Positions 11,282 through 22,885 of a DNA stretch of 64,000 nucleotides are shown in pieces. Origin of the DNA: Turritopsis dohrnii. Taxonomy: Eukaryota; Cnidaria; Hydrozoa; Anthoathecata; Oceaniidae. How positions within the stretch are numbered: the first letter of the stretch is position 1; each line of letters begins with the position of its first letter. The stretch is from the NCBI GenBank assembly GCA_027922465.2, contig BQMF02000005.1:1922001-1986000 (forward strand), in the 5' to 3' direction. The notes under the pieces are model-generated. The model was given only the letters and a program-made list of their open reading frames with translations. It did not search any database and was not told the origin of the DNA. Both the position numbers and the translations under genes were made by a program.

Positions 11282-13045
11282 ATGTATGTTTTAGGATATG
11301 TGGACAACTGCTACGAAGGTACGGAGCACTGCATGCTAATGAAAAGCAAGCCTATATTTAGCCAACTTGATATTATTGAAGCAGCTAATACACTTGACAT
11401 GCGTAAGCAAAACTCTTCTAATGCAGATTGCAACAGAGACTTGATGAAGCAAATACAAACTGTCATTGATAGACTTTCACCTTATGCCGCAGCATATCCT
11501 ATCTTGACTCAGGTCGAACGGGAAGAGGAGTAAAGAGCGCTTTTAGAAAGCAGACCAATCTCAGTTGGGTATGCATATGCGTGAAGGTGAAGACAGAAGG
11601 AGATACAATGCTCCACATCACGATGAGATTGCTGCAATTTTCGCAGGTAACGGTGCTACACCTCCCGATTCAAGAGATAATATTCCTTACATGTCTACAA
11701 ACATTGACTCCATGATATATCCACTGATCTATCCTAGAGGTGATTCTAGATGGATTCCAAACATGAATCACGTACACCAGCATGCAACTGAAAGGCGGAG
11801 TAGAATTACACAATTGCAGTATTATGTCTATGCGTTTGCCGTTAGGCGTAAATTTTCTGCTTTACATTTAGCTGGAAAACCATTTCAACAGTTCGTTGTT
11901 GACAGCTATATCAAAGTGGAGGGAGCGAGACTTGACTTCATGCGCCAAAGAACAATTACAGGCTTGACGGACTATTTAGAGGAGGCTGCTTATGAACGAA
12001 ACCTCCGTGCTGGTATTATCGTTGTATTGTCATCTACCTTTATGCAGCAATTGTACCTAGATGTTATGGCATTAGTTTCAAAGAAAGGTAAACCAGATTT
12101 ATTTTTAACTTTTACATGCAAATGTACTGCATGGGCTGAAATTGTTCAAAATCTTTTGCTTGGTCAAACTGCATCAGATAGGCCGTATCTGGTTGCACGA
12201 GTATTCAAATTGATGTGCATACGCTGTTACATCTTGGCAACGAATTTAAGTTGCGCAATGCTGATGACATTGATTCATTGATATCAGTACAAATTCAAAA
12301 TCGGGACCAAGAACCAGAACTTTACGAAATCATAAAATCCTGCACGGTCCATGGTCCATGTGGCCATTTGAAAGTGTCTTCGCCTTGAATGGAGGATGGT
12401 AAGCGCGGAAAAAGTTTTCCGAAGCAGTTCAACAATGGAACTGTTTTAAATGTGGATGGAAATCCTTTATATCACCGACCAGATGACAAAAGAACTGTTC
12501 GAATTCGAGATATGGATCTTGACAACAGATGGATCGTCCCGTACAACCCTTTTCTCAGTAAGACGTATAATGCACGCATAAACCTCTAGTCCTCTAGTTT
12601 GCAAAGGACTTGTAACTGCTCACATTGAAATCAATGAGCGTATCAATTACGATGAAATCAAAACCGTTTATGCTCTTTTCCAATGCACACTCAAAGTCAT
12701 GCTATTTTACGACGACCTGTTCACCTTCCAAATGAGCAGCAGATTTTTTCAGAGAGGAACAGGAACAAGCAACATTTGCACTGAAAAGAGGACATGAGCG
12801 CACTAAGTTAACTGCTTGGTTTGAATTGAATCGTGTTGACAAACAGGCACGTCTATATTTACATCCTGATACCCCCACCATTACGTGTTTCAACTACGAC
12901 AGCATAGGTAGGTGATACGGCAACGTGTGGCAGAAAAAATTGTAAGTGGAATGTATAATGCTAGCATTCGGCAGGATGAAAGGTTTTTCTTGCGTGCTAC
13001 ATGTTTCTGGTGCGAGGTCTTTTTGAAAATGTTTCACCTAAAATG
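11282..13045 (+). pseudogene. Decayed Helitron (helitron-like N domain and Rep region)
   Basis: Successive frames reproduce the N-terminal half of a Helitron helicase. At 11454-11530 is MKQIQTVIDRLSPYAAAY. At 11570-11680 is MREGEDRRRYNAPHHDEIAA. At 11710-12230 is YPLIYPRGD...PNM, followed by the FQQFVVDSYIKVE, RLDFMR, KKGKPDLFLTFTC and ARVFKL blocks. At 12340-12590 is VHGPCGH, KRGKSFPKQF, DNRWIVPYNPF and YNARINL. At 12780-13040 are LTAWFELNRVDKQAR, then YNASIRQDERFFLR and LLHVSGARSF. The order matches the family, but at least five frame changes and several stops interrupt it. The helicase domain proper and the 5'/3' ends were not found. Confidence 0.85.
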
Positions 13046-13689
13046 TAGCAAATTTGCTTGGTTCTTAGTTGGTAGCTATATATTCATTAGTTTCTTTGTA
13101 ATTCTTTTTGTAAGATATAAATATTTAACGCAGGAATGGTTTATTGTTTTTTTATTGCTTACATTCTCTTTTCACATTTTTTTCACCATTTTCTTGTGAC
13201 CAAATATAATGTGACCAAATTTCTGTTTAAAAAAATCATTAATCCACGAAAATTAATTTCCGCGAAAATATTCATTTTTCATTGAACGCAAAAATAAGTT
13301 CTCGCGAAATCTCCATTGAAAACAAAACTGCATGCATTATTTCGTCTAAGATGCATCTAACGACGCTGGTCAAGGTCTTTCGTTCACCGCACGCCACACG
13401 CAGCTAACTTAACAACTAAACTAACTAACTCTTGTGTTAACTGCTGCAATGTCATTGTTATTTTTCTTTTACGGTTTTGAGAGGTTAAATTTTTTACCCG
13501 GGATACAGGTTAAAACATGCTTGATTATACCTTACGTGGCGTCTTGGTAGGTTTGAGAGATAGCGTTGTTACATAAAGAATGATGGCGGAAATCCAATAT
13601 CAAATGGTTCAGTGCAATACTTTTGCAATCTCTTGAAATAATACACCCACATATGTTGGTGTACACGAGTTTGATATAAGCTTCAGAAG
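13046..13689. other. Gene-free stretch
   Basis: AT-rich. A few 'TTCGCG' repeats occur near 13250-13310 (AATTTCCGCGAAAATATT, TTCTCGCGAAATCTCC). No supported gene was seen. Confidence 0.4.
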
Positions 13690-14110
13690 GCCTCAGCGAC
13701 ATAAAGATATTTGAATCATATAACATGATTAAATTTAATACGATATGGAATGCTTTTAAAACAGAATTAAGTCAATGTTTACATGTAGTGGACTACAGTA
13801 GTGCATCGTTTTTTTTTCATGAGGAATATCGAAAACCAGTTGTATTCAGAGTATAAACTGAGTTTTTCTTGTTTTACTGACAAGTTCTTCTGTAACCGTC
13901 ATGATGAAAACCATTTTGAATATTTTGGTATTTTTGTCAATAAATTTGATGTCATTAGAAGGTAGAGTATTTTTAATTTCGAAAAATTTGAAAAAATTTG
14001 AAAAATTTGTTACGTTGTATGTTTTCAATTGCAGGTTGCTCGGTTACCCCACCACCATCAATTGCAAAACCTACACTAGAAGTTGCCTGTATGTACATAC
14101 AAATTGAACA
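13690..14110 (+). repeat. Tandem duplication, copy 1 (includes an exon-like segment)
   Basis: This block aligns end to end with 14445-14870 at high similarity. The shared landmarks are ATATTTGAATCATATA, TGGAATGCTTTT, AAGTCAATG-TTACATG-AGTGGACTACAG, TTTTGTCAATAAATTTGATG and 'GGTTACCCCACCA'. Near the end, 'TTGCAG' followed by GTTGCTCGGTTACC reads as a 3' splice site and a small exon coding CSVTPPPSIAKPTLEVA, with a GTATGT donor after it. The spacing between copies is about 750 bp. Both copies are on the plus strand. Confidence 0.75.
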
Positions 14111-14444
14111 TAAATACTCCTGACGTGTGTAAAATCATGAAAAAAGCATTCATTTGTAGACATAAAATTTTGCTATTAGTATATAAAATCAAAAAAACAC
14201 AACAACGTTTATTTAGAATTTTAGCATGATCTGTTTGGTTCATGCCATCATCAGTGCTGTGTAAAATAAATAGTCAAAATACTCCATCATGATTTGTCTT
14301 TAGATACTCTGTTTCTTAGTTTTGTTTATAAATATTGTGCAAAATTCATTTTGGAAACAATATACTCTCTTAACTTTCTTTTTTTGCATTAATTTTATTG
14401 ATAAATAACAACTCAAGTGAACTAAGGATGTTTATTTTTAACTT

Positions 14445-15800
14445 TAACAGCAACATAAAGGTATTTGAATCATATATAATTAAATTTAATACGAGATGGA
14501 ATGCTTTTGAAACGAAATTAAGTCAATGCTTACATGCAGTGGACTACAGAAGTACATCACAAGGTACATCAGGAAGATCGAAAGCCAGTCAAATTCAGAG
14601 CATACACTGGTTGAAGAATTTTTCTTATCTTACTGACAAGTTCTTAAGCGACAGTCACGACGAAAACCATTTCCATTTTTTTTGTACTTTTGTCAATAAA
14701 TTTGATGTCATTAGAAGTTAAACTATTTTGAATTTCGAAAAATTTGAAAACGTTTGGACACTTTGTTGCGTTGAGTTTTCATTTTTTTAATTATAGGTTG
14801 CTGGGTTACCCCACCATCAATTACAGAATTTCCAGAAGATGTTAATGGTATGTATATACAAATTTGTTAAATAAAATAATGTGACGGTTTGGGAGAAAAG
14901 GATAACCATCGTTTAATCAATTCAAAAGCTTTTCTCTAAAATCGACACTTTCAACTTTCTTTTTTTTGCATTAATTTTATTGACAAATAACAACTCAAGT
15001 GAACTAAAGAACGTTTAATTGTAACTTTGACAAACATGCAGTCACGAAATCTTAACATCTAAAGATAAATCAGATCTTCTAAAATTAAAATCATTTACAT
15101 TACTTTAATCGAGGGTAAAGTTTTTCTATTTGACAAAGCCTTGTATTAGAAATACTATCCTTTTATTCAAATATTTCTAAATCGGTATTTCAATACGAAT
15201 TGGAAATGTTGGTATTTACAAAATCCCATCTGAACGAAGTGTCAAAGCTCAGATAAAATATTCAAAAAAGTATTGTTACTTATTGAAGATTATGTCTAAA
15301 TTTTGAAATGGACTAAGTGTTAATGGAAGTGAAGTGCAATGTAGTGTTTAGCTTGCTACAAGGCCTCCTGTTAAGTTAGTTGACTTAGGGGATCTCGGTT
15401 AGGCGGGATGAAATTTTCCCATGTAATCGCGTCGTCCCGGTCAACCGGGACAAGTTTGAGGTTTGAGCATGCGTAGTTTGTCAAAACTTCAAAACACAAA
15501 GGGTTAGTTTTGTCCCGTCCCGCCTAAACGGGATGAAAATTTTGCATGTAAAATTTTTATGTAACATAGCATTGAGCCATACATGAATAAAGTAGATTTA
15601 GTAATTTGTTTCGCTTGAAAAATATTACTTTCTTTCTCAACTTATAAAATTTATGGAGTATTTGTTTGATATATATTAAAGTTTTCTATTAAGGTGAAGG
15701 AACAATTGATGGCTCAGGTGAACCGTGTGCACCTTATGAATGCGCTCCTGGACAAGCTTGCAATTAGTTACTTGTGAGGGTACTCCTGGGAATAAACATC
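14445..15800 (+). CDS. Possible small Cys-rich gene with duplicated exons (tentative)
   Basis: Copy 2 of the duplication (14445-14870) ends in an exon-like segment after 'AATTATAG' at about 14797 that reads CWVTPPSITEFPEDVNG with a GTATGT donor. A compatible phase continues after 'TATTAAG' at about 15693 as EGTIDGSGEPCAPYECAPGQAC. There a stop intervenes, but a frame change gives LVTCEGTPGNKHHANMT and a GTAAG donor near 15814. A further 'CATAG' near 15970 precedes AAPPPED and a stop. The Cys spacing suggests a small extracellular module. No start or signal peptide was found and one frameshift is required, so this may be a pseudogene. Confidence 0.25.
15375..15560. repeat. GGGATGA-type MITE fragment
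   Basis: Two inverted motifs, GGCGGGATGAAATTTTCCCATGT and, about 125 bp on, CCCGCCTAAACGGGATGAAAATTTTGCATGT, surround 'CCCGGTCAACCGGG'. The GGGATGAAAT word is shared with the element at 57870-58080. No coding capacity. Confidence 0.4.
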
Positions 15801-15819
15801 ACGCTAATATGACAGGTAA

Positions 15820-17469
15820 GGGCTCTTTGATCATCATTTGATGACTTAAAAGCTGTAGACTTTTCTGAAAAAAAATATGAATAATTACAATAAAATCAAC
15901 CAATTTACAAATTATAATTAGGCTATCGTAGTCAATAACAACATTGAAATTATGTAATTTTGTCTCCATAGCTGCACCACCTCCCGAAGATTAAAGTTCT
16001 TCAGCTGTTGGATGTGTATAGACATACAGTACTGGTTGAAAGAATTCTTTTGGCATTTGATTTGCATATTCAACTTTTTTGCAGCTACTTCTATCTCTTT
16101 GATATTAATAGCAAGAGAAACGTACTTTAGTTAGACCACGTAGTAAACCATGGGACATTAGTTTATCTTAAATATCTTTAAGTATGCTTCCTTTGTTTAA
16201 CAATGATTTATAAAAAGATCTAGGACACTTGATTGACTTTCGATAGTGAAATAAAGTCTTTAAAATACCCGTGACGTTTCTCCTCCTCCTCTTACTCCTG
16301 CTACTATTACTACTGCTCCAAGTTATTAACGACTTCGGGCAACGGTTACATGACATCGTTGACAAATTCGCAATTCCGTCCAAATTTGGACAAAGTAAAA
16401 TGGTTTTAAAAACAGTGAATATCATACTCGCTCTCGTCGACCGAGATGTTCAAAGTAGCTACATGCCTTAAAGGGCCTGGAGACAAGTTCTAGTATGAAA
16501 TCTTCCCATGCTTTCAGTATTCATTTGACATTAACACGACGTGGTGGTGATCTTAAGTTTCCAGCGTCTTTGAGGTTTCCTATGCCATCTGTGGATAACC
16601 ATTCAGCATATTCCTCAGAAACCTTAGCTTAATTATTTCAGCCGGGGCGTTCATTAAATTTTTCAGCTGTCCAGAGAGGCGCACATTCAAAGGGGACGCT
16701 CATTTAAGCCGTTATCGAGCATAAGAGGCTCCGTGTAGTGTTAAACTGCTGGCATTCTTAAATTATTAATTGAATTATTATTCATGTTAAATTAATGTTA
16801 TTACTGTTATTATTGAAATATTTATCGTTGCCAAATTATTAATTAGCAAAATCGTCAAAAAAAACACCGCCACGAAGAACATTTTATTAAAATAGTGTGC
16901 ATATTTCTTTGGAAATGCACTTCTTCGTAGTGATTCTCCAGCAAGTTTTCCCAGTGGGCAAAGTGGATAATACCGTAAAAAGCTACATGCAGAACTCAGA
17001 CAGGATTTAAAATCTTGACTCCTGGTTATTGACAAAGACTTGGATTTTAACAATGCCTTTCTATTTCGCATTCCACAAGTCTGGTGCATTAGTAATAAAT
17101 GGTTTTTATTCATAATCCCCAATATTATTAAAAATATAGATTTCCAGCACAGGATTTACAAAACTTACAAGAATAGAGGAACGAACAGCTCAACAACATT
17201 ACAAATCATTCTAGAGATTTTACTGAGTCATTGTAAACAATACCTTGACAACTGCAAGTAAGACATTTTTTGTAGTGTTTTATTATTTTTCAATACTTTC
17301 ATTCTATTGGTTTTCCATGTAAAGAATATCTGAAGAAACATACATTATTCTTCAGGAAATATTCTGCTGTGGAAGTAGCCTTAAAATCAACCAATGAGTA
17401 TAAGCAAGAAGGGTTACCAATCTCAATAGCATCCCAGTTAAAAACACCTCTACCGTGTCTAACTGTCAA
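15820..17469. other. Intergenic stretch with small repeats
   Basis: This holds the hairpin repeat at 16865-16932, a trinucleotide run near 16279-16318 (TCC/TAC), and a degraded MITE-like stretch at about 16638-16735 with 'GCCGGGGCGTTCATTAAATTTTT', similar to the left part of the element at 20300. No gene is supported. Confidence 0.4.
16865..16932. repeat. Short hairpin repeat, copy B
   Basis: This has the same layout as copies A and C: inverted arms ending in CGAAGAA and TTCTTCG, with the loop AAATAGTGTGCATATTTCT. Right-hand flanking bases (TGATTCTC, then a CCAGTGGG-like stretch) are also similar to the other copies, so the repeat unit may extend beyond the hairpin by about 30 bp. Confidence 0.7.
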
Positions 17470-17830
17470 ATCCCCCGTGACGAACAATCCCATCACTGAA
17501 TCTCGAATAGAGACGGCACCCATATTGTAGAGCGCGAAAAACTGTTTAAATAAAAATGTATGAGATCAAATTTCGTTACGACCAACCATTACAGAGATAT
17601 CGTCGATGAAAGATTTCTATGAAGTCACAGCCTTAGTACCAATAAAAATTAGGCCCAAACTTTTCGTCACACTCTCGCCTGTATCGCCGAAACCAAAAAA
17701 TGTCAATTATCTCTATTGGTTCCCGAAATATCTGCCCAAAAACGTAGTGTTCGATTGGGAGGCAATGCAATGGTTCCTCCGTGGAGCGGTTAAAATCAAT
17801 CTGGAAACCAGGGAGAAACAGTTGAAATAT
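17470..17830 (+). repeat. Dispersed 450-560 bp repeat, copy 1 (diverged)
   Basis: It shares an ordered series of blocks with copies at 19545, 23320 and 23880: CCCGTGACGA, CCCATATTGTAGAGC-CGAAAAACTG, TACGACCAACC-TT-CAGAGATATC, GTACCAATAAAA, CTATTGGTTC, and AAAACGTAGTGTTCGATTGG-AGGCAATGCAATG. Divergence is clearly higher than between the other copies. Open frames inside (17606-17851) differ from copy to copy and are not treated as genes. Confidence 0.75.
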
Positions 17831-18088
17831 GAAAAGAAAAGCTTAGCGTAATAGTGGCTAGTCGTTACCACCATGCTTCTGCAGTGTAAGCCTTATATAA
17901 TCTGTTTGCTCCAGTAGAGTAATGATCAGACTGCGTGTGAGTCATTCAAATATGATAGGTCTTGAATGGAAACGCTGTCATACAAAAAAGCTAAGAAACA
18001 AATATGCCACTTCCGTTAAACTACGTAAGCCAATATGATTTGCAATATATTTATTGTATGCTCTCATTTCAGCTATTGCAACTTTGAA

Positions 18089-19069
18089 ATGGGTAATAAA
18101 GACTCAAAATTCGCGGATGAAATCAAGAGTGTGACAAAACTTTTTAAGGAACTGGTTCTGGAGATTAGATCATGCACCAGAAATTTTCTAGGAATCGATG
18201 CCATGAAACAAGCACTCGAAAAACTACAAAAACTAAACGAGACGCTTAACGATGAAGAAAAACAAATTCTAGAAAAAATCATCGAAGCCAATAAAATGTC
18301 TAGCATGACAATTCAATCTGCGAATGATGCAGTACTTGATACACAAAAAATCGTCAAAACCATCAGAAACCTGCTTCAGGCCAATGCGGGAACTTTAAAT
18401 GTAAAGGTAGAAATGGCAATTAAGGTATACATCCGACGTATTGAAGGCTTACTCCCGAAATTTGAAACTGCTAAAAAGGCGCTTATTCAGTCGGCTGAGG
18501 AAATGAAAGCAGTGTCAGTTAAAGTACAAAGTTTGCAAGGTTGGTGTGATAAAAAATTAAAAGAGATTGAAGATAAGAAAGAAAACGAGGTAATTAAGGA
18601 ACGAGGAGCAGCTTACGGTGGTGCAGCGAGTGTCGTAGTGGGTGTTGGTGGATTACTAATAACTATAAATATTTGGAATCCTATTGGATGGATTGTTGGA
18701 CTCACTACTGTGGGCATCACAGCTACAACGACGGTCGCTACAGCTTTGGGTGTTACTGAAGGTGTAACAGTGAAACAGCTCCAAACATACTATAATGAGA
18801 GGAAAGATGAAATTAGATCGATAGGAGACAGGTTTACTCAAATAGCAGATGCAGCGTCAGCCACTGCATGTTGCATTGATACAAAAACTAAACAGTTAAT
18901 GGACATAGCTGCTGTGGCGAAAAATAGCGCTGAGGATGGAAAAGATGTACTCGAAATCGATGTCGATGAAATCTTGTTCGGTATTTTTAAAGATGATATA
19001 GAAGAGCTTGAAAAAATGTGCGATGAATATTTAAGTGCAGGACAAGTATCGTGTGCACAGCCTGACTAA
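18089..19069 (+). CDS. Helical-bundle protein with a hydrophobic hairpin (alpha-helical membrane-inserting fold, tentative)
   Basis: A 326-residue frame without introns. I start at the ATG at 18089, just after a splice-acceptor-like 'CTCATTTCAG', because it gives the N-terminus MGNKDSKF, a good N-myristoylation context. The in-frame ATG at 18035 would add 18 residues. Long amphipathic helices run from about residue 10 to 170. A very hydrophobic Gly/Ala/Val-rich stretch (about 173-222) with a central WNPIGW turn reads as a membrane hairpin. Another helical region (about 225-310) has Cys pairs, and the tail is acidic. This layout resembles ClyA/HBL-type alpha-pore-forming proteins and, alternatively, apolipoprotein-L-like proteins. 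No signal peptide is visible. Family assignment is inference from topology; the open frame and composition support a real gene. Confidence 0.7.
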   Translation: MGNKDSKFADEIKSVTKLFKELVLEIRSCTRNFLGIDAMKQALEKLQKLNETLNDEEKQILEKIIEANKMSSMTIQSANDAVLDTQKIVKTIRNLLQANAGTLNVKVEMAIKVYIRRIEGLLPKFETAKKALIQSAEEMKAVSVKVQSLQGWCDKKLKEIEDKKENEVIKERGAAYGGAASVVVGVGGLLITINIWNPIGWIVGLTTVGITATTTVATALGVTEGVTVKQLQTYYNERKDEIRSIGDRFTQIADAASATACCIDTKTKQLMDIAAVAKNSAEDGKDVLEIDVDEILFGIFKDDIEELEKMCDEYLSAGQVSCAQPD

Positions 19070-19539
19070 AAGCATTTCTTTTTTGGTATAACATTAAGTC
19101 TAATACTTGAAAAAAACAACAAAACATCGAGAGTGGCATCTTCTATTGTAAGCTGATGTCAGCAGTTTGGCAGTTACAAATTTTTTGTTATTAGACAAAA
19201 TACATTATGCTAATTAATAGAACTCAGCAAGTAGAGCGAAAAATATGAAGCTATTTTTACAGCAACAATATATTCTTAATATTGAAGATATAAAGGAGTT
19301 ACACACCGTTAATTGATCAGCGCAGTAGCAGCTGATCTTTCATTAGCGTTTGTCCGTCCGTTATTCCAGAATTTTTGTCCACAGTCCTAGCCTGGATTCC
19401 CGCTTACACTAGTGTAGAGGCTTTCACTCGACCGTGGTTTGTTAATTAGCAATATACTGAAAGATATGTAAGGCAATTTATTTGCTGTCAGTGCGTCCTG
19501 GAATGTACTAAATCGCAGCACCAGCTTGAAAATTCTCAG

Positions 19540-20075
19540 ATACTAGTATCCCGGGTAAAAACTTTTTACCGATCTTAACTTCGAAAATATTAGGTCAAAT
19601 CCACCATTCCCGTGTATGTACCCGTGACGAAAAAATAAATCATGGAATCGCAACTCAAAAGTGTACCCATGTTGTAGAGCTTGAAAAACTGAGCAAAAAA
19701 ATGTATGGGATTGTTTCGCTACGACCAACCGTTGCAGGGATATCATCGGTCAAAGATTGTGATGACGTCATATCCGCAGTACCAAATAAAATTTAGGACC
19801 AAATGTTGCGTCACTCCATTACCCGTATCGCGGACCCTAAAAAACGTCAGTTATCCCTATTGGTTCTCAAGATATTTCCCCAAAAACGTCGCGTTCGATT
19901 GGGGATGCAATGCAATGATTCCCCGTGTGATCATAAAACATCTGACGTCAAATGATGCCACGTGCTATTATACTGTGTCTTGCGTGGGCGAACTGCCGCT
20001 ATATGACCACGATTAAGAAGATTTTGACCATTAAAAAACAAAAAAACAAACACTCTCTAAGTTAAATGTGTTGCA
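19540..20075 (+). repeat. Dispersed 450-560 bp repeat, copy 2
   Basis: It starts near TAGTATCCCGGGTAAAAACTTTTTAC and ends with ATGACCACGATTAAGAAG, ATTTTGACC and CACTCTCTAAGTTAAATGTG. It contains the same internal blocks as copies 3 and 4, including CCCATGTTGTAGAGCTTG, ATGTATGGGATTGTTTCGCT and TCGCGTTCGATTGGGGATGC. No consistent coding frame survives across copies. Confidence 0.85.
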
Positions 20076-20299
20076 CTCATGTTCAGCATGCGTCCAATTC
20101 ATGAAAAATTAAAATTAAGAACTGATAAAAATGCATGTGATGGTTTTAACACGGATAAAAATTTGGAAATGCTGACTATAAGGGTGAGCAAAAAATGTCA
20201 TAGAATGTTCAGCAGAAACATAAATTCTCATGAAAAAGTGTTGACATTACTACAAAGATAGCATCAACAAATAAATAAATAAATAAACCAAATAAAGGT

Positions 20300-20744
20300 T
20301 ACCGTAATGCTTCGATTAGACGCCCGGGGCGTTTATTAAATTTTTTTGAATTTTAAAAGAGGGGGGCGTCTATTGAATTTTTGTGAACTCTTCTTTTTCG
20401 TAAATATAAACTAAATATAAACATCGATAAAAAATATACGAAATTAAACTTCAAGATCATCGTCAATAAAGACAAAGTTTCCAACTGTTAGTTTAAAATT
20501 TAAAAAGAAAGGCGTCTATCACAAATTTCCATATTTTTATACAAAATGAAAACATTGAGGCTGAAACAATGCAATGTAGTAGTTCTACATGCCTTAATTA
20601 GTGTGTCTCTAGAGAGGGGCGTCTATTCGAGGGGGGCGTCTAATAGAGGGGGGCGTTTATTTAAAAATCTCCTGAAAAGGGGAGGGCGTCTATTCGAGGG
20701 GGGCGTTTAAAAGAAGGGGGGCGTTTAATCGATACATTACGGTA
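20300..20744. repeat. MITE with CCGTAATG termini and TA target site
   Basis: The inverted ends read CCGTAATGCTTCGATTAGAC and, from the right, CCGTAATGTATCGATTAAAC, each flanked by TA (20300-20301 and 20743-20744). The interior has many 'GGGGCGTCTATT/GGGGCGTTTA' words near the right end and CGCCCGGGGCG near the left. No gene inside. TA duplication suggests a Tc1/mariner-like or similar source, by inference. Confidence 0.8.
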
Positions 20745-22150
20745 TCTTTAATCACTTTTGTAAAAGTGTATATCGACTTCGTTAATGGTTTTCCAATGCG
20801 TTATTTGGTTTAATCCATTTATTCTTGGAAATGATAATTCTCGGTGAATAGTGAGTGCATTGCATCTACGTACGCATGCAGTTGGAATTATCGGATCTTC
20901 CGAAAAGTGCATTTTTAAAAATTGATGACATATCATTCGTAAGCGAAACCAAAGAATCTAAAAAAATAAATAAATAAACTTAAGGTTGAATTTAAAATCC
21001 GAAATGTGCAGCCGACAATATATCTTCCAACTAAACTTTCATTCACAATTACCTTGACAATGCTATCTAGACTATAGTAGATACGGTTATCCATAGGATA
21101 CTGTCAGGAAAGGTTTTTCCCATGAACTACCAACACCAAGTTGACCTCAATACTATACTATAAATCTAAAGAATCTGAATAAATATAAGTTAAAGATAAT
21201 GAATTAAAGTCTGTTCAAAAAATATGTGCACTAATTTCAGTTACCATGTGGAAACCAGATTTAACAAATTACATAAATTCCCTTGAGCCTGGTTTTTATA
21301 TAAAAGCTGAAATCAGTGCATATAATTTATGAACAGACTTTAAGTTAGTCAATTTTGTCAGTTAGGAAAGATTTATTTATTCATTTACATTTCGCTCCAT
21401 TGTTCTATTTCTGCTGACATCAGCATATTCCATTCATTATCTTTAACACGGACAATAACCTCTTTATCCTCAATAAACTAAATGAACTAACTTTAAGGAA
21501 TAGTTATCTCTCAAACTGACAAAGAAGTTTTCTCTTAAACCATAACCTGTAATGTCATTTCACAAAACATAGTGAAATAAAGATCAAAGGAAGTATGTAT
21601 TCCAACTCTACCTGAACTCTCATTTAGATAACAACAGACTTATAGAATAAGATTCGCAAGTGATTTGTAACGACTAAATAAAGAGTAATCCGTATATATC
21701 CCGTGTAAAAACTTTTTACTGTTGCATTTCTCAAAACGACGCATCGCTCACACCCGTGTCGAACATTTATAGAAATAAAAAGTTATCATAATCGGCGCTG
21801 TGCATACCACTTCTAATTTAGGGAGTGAAATATGAAAACTTTTTTTAAACGGTTTTTCCTACATATTTGACGTAAGGCTACGCAGAGGCGGCACTATTTT
21901 TTAATCTAACGTCATTATTAAAATGTCGTAAGATTTCAGTTCATCGTGAAAAGAGAAAGAGGTGATTACGAAACATAAAATGTAGATTTTGACACAGACA
22001 CAAAAAAAACCTCATGTCACGATGGATGAAGTGGCTGCTGTATTTGTTGGTTAAGATGGCGCATAGCAAAGGGCAATAGGTGGGAATTTTGTTCTTACAG
22101 TCTTTAATGATAATGGGTGGTAAAAAAAGCTGCCTTGGCGTGTAGTGAAA
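20745..22150. other. Gene-free stretch
   Basis: AT-rich with no convincing gene. At about 21695-21775 there is a solo left-end piece of the dispersed repeat (TATCCCGTGTAAAAACTTTTTAC, then CCCGTGTCG). Confidence 0.4.
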
Positions 22151-22885
22151 AATAAAAACGCCAAAGGAAATATGAATGATAAACGGAATTATACCTGCTA
22201 ACGTTGCTTCTTTACTCCAATAAGATTCGATAGCATTCGTTATTTCATTAGTCAGTTCTTTACCAAACACCCTTCATATTACAATGTCGAATTTATATAT
22301 TCTTTCATAATTAATTTTACCTAAAAAAGAAGATTTCTATTAATAATAAACCTATCATAAAAACATATTTAGCTACATATACGCACAAACAAAAGCAAAC
22401 TAAAAGAACGAACGCAAACTTGAAGCAAACATATGAGTACTTATTATTATAATTTATTAAAAGATCATGAGTTTAGCTTCAGCCTACCAAACAGTCAAAA
22501 AAGAAAAGATATGTTATGAAGAAGAATAAAAACGCCATGTAAATGATATGCGGAATTATACCTGCTAATGTTGCTTCTTTATCCACTAAGATTCGATACC
22601 ATTCGTTATTTTAATAGTCTGTTCTTTACCAAAACACTCAAGCATTTAGACTTGTTAAATTCTTTCGTAATTATTTTAAACTATATATATATAAAAAAGA
22701 AGATTTCCATGAGCAATGAAAACCATATCATAATAAACAAAATGCTACACATACACACAAACAAAAAAGGAAAGCAAAATAAAACAAAACACAAACTTGA
22801 TTTCTTATTCAAATCGGAAAGCAAACATAGAAAAAGTTATTAAATTATCATGAGTATAGTTCCAGCCTACCAAACAGTCAAAAAT
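22151..22885. repeat. Tandem duplication of about 374 bp with an exon-like core
   Basis: Unit 1 starts at about 22151 and unit 2 at about 22525 (both AATAAAAACGCC). Shared blocks include GGAATTATACCTGCTAA-GTTGCTTC, AAGATTCGATA-CATTCGTTATTT, GTTCTTTACCAAA, AAAAAAGAAGATTTC and CCTACCAAACAGTCAAAA. On the minus strand, the unit 1 segment at about 22200-22270 reads FGKELTNEITNAIESYWSKEATLAG with a GTATAA donor. Unit 2 has a stop in the same place. This suggests one duplicated exon of an unrecognised gene, now decayed. Confidence 0.6.

Noticed and set aside
17606..17851. 81-residue open frame, similar at protein level to a frame at 19705-20016
   Set aside because: Similarity comes from the shared repeat. 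The frames break at different places and no splice or start context is conserved.
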